Under the pieces are notes generated by a model. That model was not told the DNA's origin and did not search any database. It saw only the letters and a list, made by a program, of their open reading frames with translations. The translations under genes were made by a program, and so were the position numbers. From positions 1,984,001 through 2,048,000 of the forward strand of contig WAID01000004.1 in assembly GCA_016584495.1 (NCBI GenBank): DNA of 64,000 bases. Direction: 5' to 3'. Of the stretch, positions 56,646-64,000 are shown piece after piece. The stretch's first letter is position 1; each line of letters starts with the position of its first letter. The DNA is from Celoporthe dispersa (lineage: Eukaryota; Ascomycota; Sordariomycetes; Diaporthales; Cryphonectriaceae).

Positions 56646-57867
56646 TCAAAATGAAGGTATCGACAGCGAACTTGGGACCGGGCCCTTTTTGGTCTTCTGA
56701 CTTGACTTGCTGTCGTCTTGGTCATTGTCCGGAGTCGAAGGCTTTTTCCGCCTCGGCATCTTCCGATTGTTGCGACGCTCTCTCATGCGCCGCTCAAACA
56801 TCGTCTCAACTGGGCTGTCCGAGTCCTCATCGCCATACATTGTGATTGGAGCAGCCGTGGTCTTGTGCGTGGAGGCTGAAGATGACATGGCTTCAGTCGG
56901 CCTGGTGGTGATTGGTAAATCGCCGCGCTCGTCCGGCTTAGAACGTGCGGGCACGGAATGTCTTCCAAGATCATCATCGTGATGGTCAATGCCACCGGGA
57001 TATTCCCTACGGACAGCCTTGGTGCGGCCTGTACGGATCGGTCTTGGTTGCGATGTGGTATGGACATGAAGAGTAGTCTTCTCCTCGAAGGGCGACGGCT
57101 GCCTTCTCGAGATGGGGTCCTGGCGATTCAAGGCTGCAGCCCGCGTACCTGTCCTTGCAGAATACAGCATCCTGGTCAGGGGCACCGGCTGTTTCCTCGG
57201 ACTTTCCATGAGCTCTTGTAAGTTCGTTCCGGCCCAGGGACGCTCATCCACATCATCATCGTCGTCCTCCGCGTCCTGGACTCTTGACAATGCCCTCTTG
57301 GTGCCCGCCGCCTGTTTTCTCTGCAGTTTCCGCGCGGTATGTTGTCTTTTCACGGCATCCGTCATCGGCCCTGTAACAGGCCGTGATAAGGACCGGATGA
57401 CATCCGCATTCTGGTCTCTGGCCCGCTCCTTGAGGCGCTGGTACTCGGCCTCGTGGAGGTGCGCGGTGAATTTGTGCGCTATGGCGACGAACTCGTCCTC
57501 AACCATGCGCCACATGTCGTCGTGTTTGAGGCCTTGGATCATGAGACTGTTCCGCGTTATCAGCAGGCGCAGGATGAGCTTGTGCGTGTTTTGCGGTCCT
57601 GACGATTCTCACCTTTCCTGTATCTGCTTCGGTGGGCGGGGTTCAGACGGGGGCTGTTCTTGGCCCTCATCTAAGCCGTTCCCGATGTCTCCAGCAGATG
57701 TCATCGGTTTTGGGGGATTTTTTGGCCCATACGGGAATCCGATGGAGCGATTCTTAGCCGCAGGGGGTGTTGCAGGTGGTGGCGGTGAGATGTCACGGGA
57801 TGTGGTGGTGACCCTCTTTGCGGATGAACCATTCCGATCTTTTTTTCCACGGCAGCGTCCTGCCCAT
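56646..57867 (-). CDS. Conserved basic protein of unknown function (MGRTLPW family), one frame break
   Basis: Two exons (57867-57613 and 57546-56646; intron 66 nt) would encode 384 aa if one A is removed. The start reads MGRTLPWKK; an A7 run (plus-strand T7 at 57840-57846) then breaks the frame, and six A's would continue DRNGSSAKRVTTTSRDISPP. The conserved block spans the intron: KQIQER-SLMIQGLKHDDMW, MVEDEFVAIAHKFTAHLHEA and EYQRLKERARDQNADVIRSL. The rest is low-complexity and charged, with acidic EDDDDDVDE, and a basic tail RNNRKMPRRKKPS suggesting a nuclear protein. I do not recognise a functional domain. If the short first part is discounted, translation could begin at an ATG at about 57705. 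Confidence 0.6.
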
Positions 57868-59258
57868 GTTTCGCTCTGTATATCATATGATTGTCTCGGG
57901 TCTTGGCTGTTTAGAACAGTCGAGAGACCAACGTGCTGTTGATCCTCACTGCAGCAGGACGATGAGTGATCGTCTCAAGCGATGTCTCAAGGTTCACGTG
58001 CAGAGGTACTATGGCAGACGGGAAACCACGTCGTGCCAGAAGATGACAAGGAATTCCAAAGAGGTCGCGATGAGACAGGCACTCCAGGCAAAGGCAAGAA
58101 CGAGGTCGAGGCAGGAGCAATGAAGCAGGGAGGCGAGGTTGACATTTGGAGGGGCAGGGCGGATGCTTAGATAATCAACCAGGGTCCGCGAATCAGGTTC
58201 GATCTCGTCTCATCGGCAGCAGTAACGACCACTGCTGCTGACTCTAATATTATCGTCCTCGTAGGTGAGCCTCGACCACTGCATCTGTCTGGCTTATCGG
58301 AGAAGCATGATTCTGTCGTTTCGCGAAATGATTTCATTTTCTGTCCTTGGCTGTGTGCGGCAGCTATAATTTACGATTGATGGACTACGGTTTCCCCAAG
58401 TTCCTAGTGCGGCAAGGCGAAGGGCTGGCTTAAGCCTGCAACCGCATGCGACAGTGCAGCCATCGTGAGATATATCATGATCACAATTGTATTTTCATAT
58501 GTATGCAAGAGTGAGAGATTGAGGATCATCTATATACTTCATCAGATGGCTAACCGTCTTTTAAGCAGCATTCAAAGGATTCCCACGCAGTTCTTGAGCA
58601 CTACATCTACTAGAAGTTGAGTGAGTACGTTGTTGCTCTCTAGGTAATTCAAGTTGGAATGCTTGCTAGAGAAGAGGTCCTAGTGCGTCACTGTCTCATC
58701 TATAACCCGCGTTGCCTCAGGTAAAGCGCACCAAGTAGATATCCCATGGTACAGCTTGAATTATGGCAGGATCACCTGTCCAATCAAAAAGAATGGCTAC
58801 GAAGTTTCCCGGGGGGGGGGGGGAAGGCATCAGGGACCGTACGCTCATGTGTGGCGGAGTTCACCTGCTTCCCAAGTACGCTAGCCACCAGAAGAATTCT
58901 AAAAACCTTGTTAGTTTTCGTCGGCCTCCAAGAGCATTTACAAGAAGGTGTCCTTGGGAGGAGCTTCTTCCCGATCTGGTCTTCTCAGGCCTCTGTTCCG
59001 GCTCCTCTGCATTTAGACGTATGTACACACACGCTCACCCACCAGACCAATGACATGTTTTCAGAGAACTACGGCTAACGCTTATTTTTTTTCTTATAGA
59101 AATTCTTCATGAATGAAACGCATGGTGTGTCACGCTTCATACTTTGTAGAGCCGAGGAGCGTACATGTTCATGCAGCCTTGAGCTGACAACGCAAGTTAT
59201 GAGGAAAAGAGATATCATATTTCTTTCCAGCCGCTAACAAATTGCATTTGAGGTTTTC
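57868..59258. other. Gene-free stretch upstream of unknown gene and 3' of GH42 gene
   Basis: 1.4 kb. A G12 run lies near 58810-58822. A 62-codon charged open frame (57982-58170, plus strand) is the only coding candidate and has no recognised motif. The right end is the 3' flank of the GH42 gene. Confidence 0.5.
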
Positions 59259-61556
59259 TCAGCTAGCCAGTCTCCATACCACGACACCCGCAGCCGGAAT
59301 ATCGCCCGTCTCACCAATGACAATCTCAGCACCAGAGTCCACATCAGGAGCAGCCACAGCCTCAGTCCCGTAATTAAACGCCCACAGCAGGTCTCCTCTC
59401 CGCAGCAACCTCAGCGAGCTACCAAGATCTCCATCCTTACTCGCCGCCTTCCCGGTCAGATCGCGCAGGCCCGCCGCGGCAGCCACATCGCCCAGGTACG
59501 AGACGAGAAAGTCCGCAGGCGGGTTGAAGGCCAGGTAGTGCCACTGCTTCCCCTCCTCCTGGTCCACCGAAGCACACGCCGCGGGCTTCCCCAGCCGGTG
59601 TCTCGACCCGGACGTGACGGTCACGTTACTGCTCGCGTTGCCGCGGCTGCAGCTTACCCACTCCTCCCAGTACGTGATGGCGTAGCTCGCCCCCGCGTAT
59701 GAGACGCTGCTGTTGGCGTAGCTGGGCGGCGTCTCGATACGCGTCACCCGCATGGGCAGGCGGTCGCGCAGTGCCCCGGCCGCGGGCTGGATACCGGGGG
59801 CGTAGGAGAAGTTGGCGGTGAGCGCGGCCGAGCGCGGGCCAATGACCACAGGGCCGGCGGTGTAGCCGGAGAGGGCGGCGTCGAGGGCGGCTGGGATGCT
59901 GGGGATGCTGGGCACGACGACCATCTTGTATGCGGACAGGTCCTGGTCTGGGCCGATCACGTCGATGGAGAGGCCCAGGCGGCGCAGGGCGGAGTAGAAC
60001 GTGTAGACGAGGTCGAGGTTGCCGAGCACGGCGTCCGTGTAGGTGGCAGAGGTGACATCCCAGCTGCCGCTGTACGGCTCGATGGCCCACATCCACACGG
60101 AGGAATAGTCGAAGACGAGGGCGACGTCGGCCTGTGGCTCATGTGCCACTGCTCCGGCTGGCGATGACGACCCGCCCGACGGGTCGAGCTCCCCGCGCAG
60201 GATGGGCAGGTCACTCAGGGCCACGTCTCGCGCCTCGTAGAAGCCCTCATCCTCGCTGCCATCTGAGATGTGCAGGCCCGACAGGGTCTGCTCCTGTGCA
60301 AAAGGGACCTGGCGCCACCGGAAGTAGCTCACCGCATCACCGCCCGCCGCATACGTCTCGAGCGTCCAGAGTCGCACCATCCCCTCCCACGGCGACACGC
60401 GGTACGTGTTCCAGTTGAGCATGCCGGGCTGCATTTCCATGACGCCGAACGGGCCCGAAGTCTGCCCGTAGGCAGCACCCGCCACGCCGCGGTACAGGGC
60501 GTGCTGCAGTGCCTGGAGGTCTGGTAGTCCCGTGCGGAGCGTGGCGGAGAGCTGGTCATCTGTGACCCAGGTGAAGTCGCTCGGTCCGGCGAGGGGGTAG
60601 TTGTCAAAGAAGGCAATATCGATGCCGACCTCGCGCGCGAACTTGTAGTGGTCAAAGTCGGTAAAGAGCACCATAAAGTTGGTCGTGATGGCCTGGGTGG
60701 GCGCATACTCGCGGAGGATGGCAGCCTGCTCCTGCGCAAACTCGACGACCATGTCCGAGCTGAACGTGTACCAGTCCAGCGTGTAGAGGTCGTTGGTCGT
60801 GTACACCTCGTGATAGGGAGGCAGCACATCGTCGAAGCTGGCGTACTGGTTCGACCAAAAGACACGGCCCTGCGCGGCGTTCATGGCCTCGATGGTCTCG
60901 TACTTGTTCTGCAGCCAGGCGCGGAAACGGATGATAGCGCCCTGGTCGTAGCTTCGCACCGTGCTGTGGCAGCCGAACTCGTTGTCGAGCTGCCATGCCA
61001 CGACGTTCGGGTTGCTGCCGTACCGCTCAGCCAGGACGCGCGTGATCTTCTGGCTCTGCTCGCGGTAGTCGGAGGACGAGAAGCTGTAGTACCGCCGGGA
61101 CCCAAAGACATAGGTCGAGTTGGTCACGTCGACAAAGGCAATGTCGTACTTCCTGGTGAGCCAGTCGGGCGGGCTTGCGGTGGGCGTGCCGATGATGGCC
61201 TTGAGCCCGTACCGGCCAAACAGCTCGAGGGTGCTGTCCAGCACCGAGAAGTTGTAGACGCCCTCCTCGGGCTCGAGGACTCCCCAGTCAAACTCGTTGA
61301 TCCGCACATAGGAGATGTTCAGGTCTCGCATGGCGGCGACGTCTGGTTCCCACATGAACTCAGGCCATTGTGCGGGATAGTAGTCGACGCCCAGGAGAAG
61401 CCCGCCGGGCAGGCGATCCTGCGAGGGGGCGAGGCTCACGTTGGACCCGCGGATGACCCGCTGGAGCTGGTGGGAAGGAGACGCTTTCGACGAGGAGGAG
61501 GCGGTGGCGGCCTCGGCCAGAGCCACCACGGTGGTGAACAGCAAGAGCCAGAGCAT
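59259..61556 (-). CDS. Secreted GH42 (bacterial-type) beta-galactosidase, intronless
   Basis: One uninterrupted frame of 765 aa. I start at ATG 61556, which gives the signal peptide MLWLLLFTTVVALAEAATA. The TIM barrel begins GLLLGVDYYPAQWPEFMWEP, then LNISYVRINEFDWGVLEPEE and IIGTPTASPPDWL. The acid/base Glu is in VVAWQLDNEFGCHSTVRSYD (about residue 190); the probable nucleophile Glu is in FGVMEMQPGMLNWNTYRVSP (about residue 375). A trimerisation-like domain follows (VALVFDYSSVWMWAIEP) and a C-terminal beta domain. GH42 enzymes hydrolyse beta-galactosides such as galactooligosaccharides and are mostly bacterial; fungal beta-galactosidases are usually GH35 or GH2. Absence of introns, while most neighbours have them, fits horizontal origin but does not prove it. 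Confidence 0.88.
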   Translation of the reverse strand: MLWLLLFTTVVALAEAATASSSSKASPSHQLQRVIRGSNVSLAPSQDRLPGGLLLGVDYYPAQWPEFMWEPDVAAMRDLNISYVRINEFDWGVLEPEEGVYNFSVLDSTLELFGRYGLKAIIGTPTASPPDWLTRKYDIAFVDVTNSTYVFGSRRYYSFSSSDYREQSQKITRVLAERYGSNPNVVAWQLDNEFGCHSTVRSYDQGAIIRFRAWLQNKYETIEAMNAAQGRVFWSNQYASFDDVLPPYHEVYTTNDLYTLDWYTFSSDMVVEFAQEQAAILREYAPTQAITTNFMVLFTDFDHYKFAREVGIDIAFFDNYPLAGPSDFTWVTDDQLSATLRTGLPDLQALQHALYRGVAGAAYGQTSGPFGVMEMQPGMLNWNTYRVSPWEGMVRLWTLETYAAGGDAVSYFRWRQVPFAQEQTLSGLHISDGSEDEGFYEARDVALSDLPILRGELDPSGGSSSPAGAVAHEPQADVALVFDYSSVWMWAIEPYSGSWDVTSATYTDAVLGNLDLVYTFYSALRRLGLSIDVIGPDQDLSAYKMVVVPSIPSIPAALDAALSGYTAGPVVIGPRSAALTANFSYAPGIQPAAGALRDRLPMRVTRIETPPSYANSSVSYAGASYAITYWEEWVSCSRGNASSNVTVTSGSRHRLGKPAACASVDQEEGKQWHYLAFNPPADFLVSYLGDVAAAAGLRDLTGKAASKDGDLGSSLRLLRRGDLLWAFNYGTEAVAAPDVDSGAEIVIGETGDIPAAGVVVWRLAS

Positions 61557-62403
61557 CTCGAGCAGCAAGGTGCTTCTCCCACCTGGGCTAGAATCGCAAC
61601 CAGACAGGGCGGGCGTGACAAAATCTGAAGCCAGCCGTCCTTCCCAAGAAGAGGAAGACCCTTCGGCTTTATGGTCCTTTTGCAGGCGCCAGGCATTTTG
61701 TCTTCATCGGCAGCATTGTAGGTCGTCCGGCGGTCTTTGCACCGAGCTTGAACACATTTGTGGTCTGGTGAGCCTTTCCTATAGCCGACAGATGGGGCAC
61801 CACTGATCCTCGATTCCATCTCGCCCAGTCAGGAGCCGACGATCTACCCTCAGATGAGTGGTTTGGTCGGATATGCATGTTCCCCGCAGTGGAATCCACT
61901 ATTAGGATGTCTAACAATGTGAGGTTCCAACCGCCTGCTGTACCGATATGGGCTGGTCTGCTGTATTTAGCCAAGATTCTGGCCCCGGAATTGCCGAAGC
62001 ATCCACAGCGAGACGTGATGTGCACCGCAGAAGTGATAGAATATCCGGGACAGTCATGTAACACTGAGGTCTATTTCACGGAACATAAAGCAAGGATAAT
62101 AAGAAACAGCCTTGACTTGCTATGAAAATATCACTACAATAGGTGGTGTCAAAAAATAACACTTCACCTCATCTCGACTTGAAAATAATCAAACTAGGAT
62201 CAAAGAGTGAGCAGGGGACCTCCTTGGCTGGCTGGTGTCAGTCTAAGCGTCATTGTATAATTAGTAAATAATCGCTCAGTCCTGGAGAGAATACAAGAAA
62301 TAATTCCAAGTTCTCAGCGCTCTCTACTGTTGCAGAAGCGAACCAGAGAGAACCAGCTCAACTCCTCTTATAATTTTATCTACGTATATTTAGGCATATA
62401 GTG
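61557..62403. other. Divergent promoter region between GH42 and OSBP genes
   Basis: 0.85 kb of mixed, fairly AT-rich sequence without a conserved frame. It holds the 5' flanks of both genes. Confidence 0.5.
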
Positions 62404-63642
62404 ATGGGCAGCGACTCCGGCACCAAGCCACAGGCCCAGCTCACCCTCAAGGACTTCCTCGCCTCCATCGCGACCATCCGCGGCGACCTGTCCAACATCA
62501 CCGCGCCCCCCTTCGTCCTGGACACCAAGTCCGTCGTCGAGCTACCGGGCTTCTGGGCAGAGAGGCCATCCCTCTTCGTCGCGCCGGCCTCCTCTCCCGA
62601 CCCAGCCGAGCGGGCCCTGCTGGTCCTGCGCTGGTTCCTGGTCTCGCTTAAGAACCAGCAGTACAGCGGGAGAGCCGAGGAAGAAGGCGTGAAGAAGCCG
62701 CTGAATGCATTTCTGGGGGAATGCTTCCTGGCGAGGTGGGCAGGCGACCGAGACGAGGACGAAGGCGACAGCGGGGAGACGCTGCTGGTGTCGGAACAAG
62801 TATCACACCACCCTCCTGTGACGGCCTGCCGCGTCTGGAACGAGAAGCATGGTGTCTACGCTGAAGGGTTCACGCGTCAGGAGATCACGCTGAGCCTGGG
62901 AACGGTGGCCATCAGGCAGATGGGTCATGCGCTGCTGACGCTCAAGAACCACGATGATGAGACGTACCTCATCCCGCTGCCGGACGTCAAGGTGAAGGGC
63001 ATCCTCTCGGGACTGTCCGGGACGTATCCTGAACTGGAGGGAACTTACACTATCCCCAGCACATCCGGATACTTCTCGATCATCGAGTTTAGTGGCAAGT
63101 CTCTGCCGGGTCGTGGCGGTCAGAAAAACGGATTCACCGCCAAGCTCTACGGGCCGGACAAATGCAAAAGCGAGGGGCCACTCTATACCCTCACAGGCCA
63201 ATGGACGGACTCCTTCACGATATACAAAGGCGCTGAGACTTCAAAAGATGCGGTGCTTGAAACTCTAGTGCTCAAGGACCTGCCAACGGTGCCACTGGCA
63301 CTCCTGGAGGAGGACCTCGGAACACAGGACCCGTGGGAAACACGCCGTGCCTGGAGTGGAGTCCGCGAGGCCTTGGAAAACGGCGACATGTCGGGAACGG
63401 CCAGGGCTAAATCAGCTGTCGAGCAGGGACAACGAGACATGCGCAAGGACGAGGAGCGCACGGGAAACACGTGGGAGCCCTTCTTCTTCAAGCAGGAAAA
63501 GGGTGATGACGTGGCGGCTGGGCTGTACGAGAGTGTTTCGAAGGAGCTAAATCCGGATGATACGGTTGGGATCTGGAAGTTTAACCAGGAGCTGTGGGAT
63601 CAGGGGTGTGAAGAGGCCCTTTCATGGCTCCTTGACGCCTGA
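62404..63642 (+). CDS. Oxysterol-binding protein (OSBP/Osh family, short Kes1-like type)
   Basis: A single intronless frame of 412 aa from ATG 62404. The family signature is VSEQVSHHPPVTACRVW (EQVSHHPP at about residue 130). Preceding parts LNAFLGECFLARW and following SFTIYKGAETSK plus WEPFFFKQEKG match the sterol-binding core. No PH or ankyrin domain is present, as in yeast Kes1/Osh4. These proteins exchange sterol and PI4P between membranes. It ends at 63642 with KFNQELWDQGCEEALSWLLD. The frame is intact. Confidence 0.92.
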   Translation: MGSDSGTKPQAQLTLKDFLASIATIRGDLSNITAPPFVLDTKSVVELPGFWAERPSLFVAPASSPDPAERALLVLRWFLVSLKNQQYSGRAEEEGVKKPLNAFLGECFLARWAGDRDEDEGDSGETLLVSEQVSHHPPVTACRVWNEKHGVYAEGFTRQEITLSLGTVAIRQMGHALLTLKNHDDETYLIPLPDVKVKGILSGLSGTYPELEGTYTIPSTSGYFSIIEFSGKSLPGRGGQKNGFTAKLYGPDKCKSEGPLYTLTGQWTDSFTIYKGAETSKDAVLETLVLKDLPTVPLALLEEDLGTQDPWETRRAWSGVREALENGDMSGTARAKSAVEQGQRDMRKDEERTGNTWEPFFFKQEKGDDVAAGLYESVSKELNPDDTVGIWKFNQELWDQGCEEALSWLLDA

Positions 63643-64000
63643 TAATCAGAACGGCGGAGGGGGCGGAGGAAGGACAAATCTTCGAAATAGACACCTGGTG
63701 GTTGGAGGAGGATCCACGGGAATACCAGGAGACGGCGCTGCTCCTGCATCTCCGGCGTCATTCGAAACTGCGAACGAGTACCTTGGCCCGACGACTGCGG
63801 CCGATGGCTCCGAAAAGCAACCGACAGACCCAGCCACGACATCGGCTCAAGTTATAGCACCCACCAGACAGAGCACCGATCCAGCCGGCAGTACGCCACG
63901 GACAGCATCGGGCGTGTCAGATCAGCCCTCCTCCAGGCGTCGTGGGAAACGAGAACGAGTCAAAGAATCCATTCGCAAGGTTCGATCATCGCTGTCGGCA
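63643..64000 (+). other. Open frame running off the right edge, possible partial exon
   Basis: A plus-strand frame stays open from the OSBP stop to the window edge. It is Ser/Thr/Pro/Ala-rich (GTRYS-free, low complexity) and becomes basic at the end (SSRRRGKRERVKESIRKVRS). No ATG in this frame and no domain recognised, so it may be a first-exon interior of a gene lying to the right or chance. Overlapping minus frames look weaker. Confidence 0.3.

Noticed and set aside
57982..58170. 62-codon charged open frame as a small gene
   Set aside because: Reasonable composition but no conserved motif, and it lies within the probable promoter of the minus-strand gene; kept only as a remark.
60648..61628. 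326-codon plus-strand frame opposite the GH42 gene
   Set aside because: Shadow of the GH42 coding strand; the sense frame has full catalytic motifs.
1..64000. CRISPR arrays, integrons, bacterial operons, viral genes
   Set aside because: Sequence is eukaryotic with spliceosomal introns; no regularly spaced repeats or viral domains were seen.

Overview
The window is nuclear DNA from a filamentous ascomycete, most likely a Sordariomycete. Genes are GC-rich and split by short introns (54-122 nt; GTRNGT donors, CTRAC-like branch sites). The gene set is typical of Pezizomycotina: tandem 2EXR/F-box-like proteins, a Zn2Cys6 regulator, a HET-C2-type lipid transfer protein and secreted plant-cell-wall hydrolases. 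Intergenic DNA is rich in pyrimidine tracts and microsatellites. I count 19 protein-coding genes (one cut by the left edge), one intron-containing tRNA-Arg and a possible partial gene at the right edge. I see no intact transposon, CRISPR array, rRNA gene or secondary-metabolite core gene.

Layout. 1-20.5 kb is housekeeping and regulation: the 5' end of cytoplasmic dynein heavy chain, a FAR1-domain DNA-binding protein, a 2EXR protein, a GCP4-like gamma-tubulin ring component, a spartin/senescence-domain protein and, after a 4.3 kb gene-free stretch, a poly-Gln/His Zn2Cys6 transcription factor. At 21.4 kb lies tRNA-Arg(UCU). 22.5-38.5 kb is gene-poor, and all four of its genes carry signal peptides: GH7 cellobiohydrolase, tyrosinase, an M24 peptidase-like protein and GH3 beta-glucosidase. 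40-57.9 kb holds a long double-domain 2EXR protein, an EGT2-like PLP lyase, a HET-C2-like glycolipid transfer protein, a two-HKD phospholipase D, a secreted class 3 lipase, an MDR oxidoreductase, a TauD-type dioxygenase and a conserved nuclear-looking protein of unknown function. 59.2-63.7 kb carries an intronless, secreted GH42 beta-galactosidase and an oxysterol-binding protein.

How the genes could work together. GH7 releases cellobiose and GH3 splits it to glucose; GH42, the lipase and the tyrosinase fit the same saprotrophic or plant-associated habit. The TauD-like dioxygenase and EGT2-like lyase both belong to sulfur chemistry. GLTP, PLD and OSBP are lipid transfer or signalling genes. 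None of these groupings is shown to be co-regulated.

Main oddity. Five genes carry seven single-base frame breaks (GCP4 x2, tyrosinase, the double-domain 2EXR gene x2, the 57.8 kb gene, GH7). Six sit in runs of one base and changing the run by one base restores a conserved protein, so indel errors in the assembly are the leading explanation. I did not find a convincing new biological system. The most biologically unusual items are the bacterial-type GH42 gene, the secreted-protein island and the duplicated sequence flanking the 2EXR gene.
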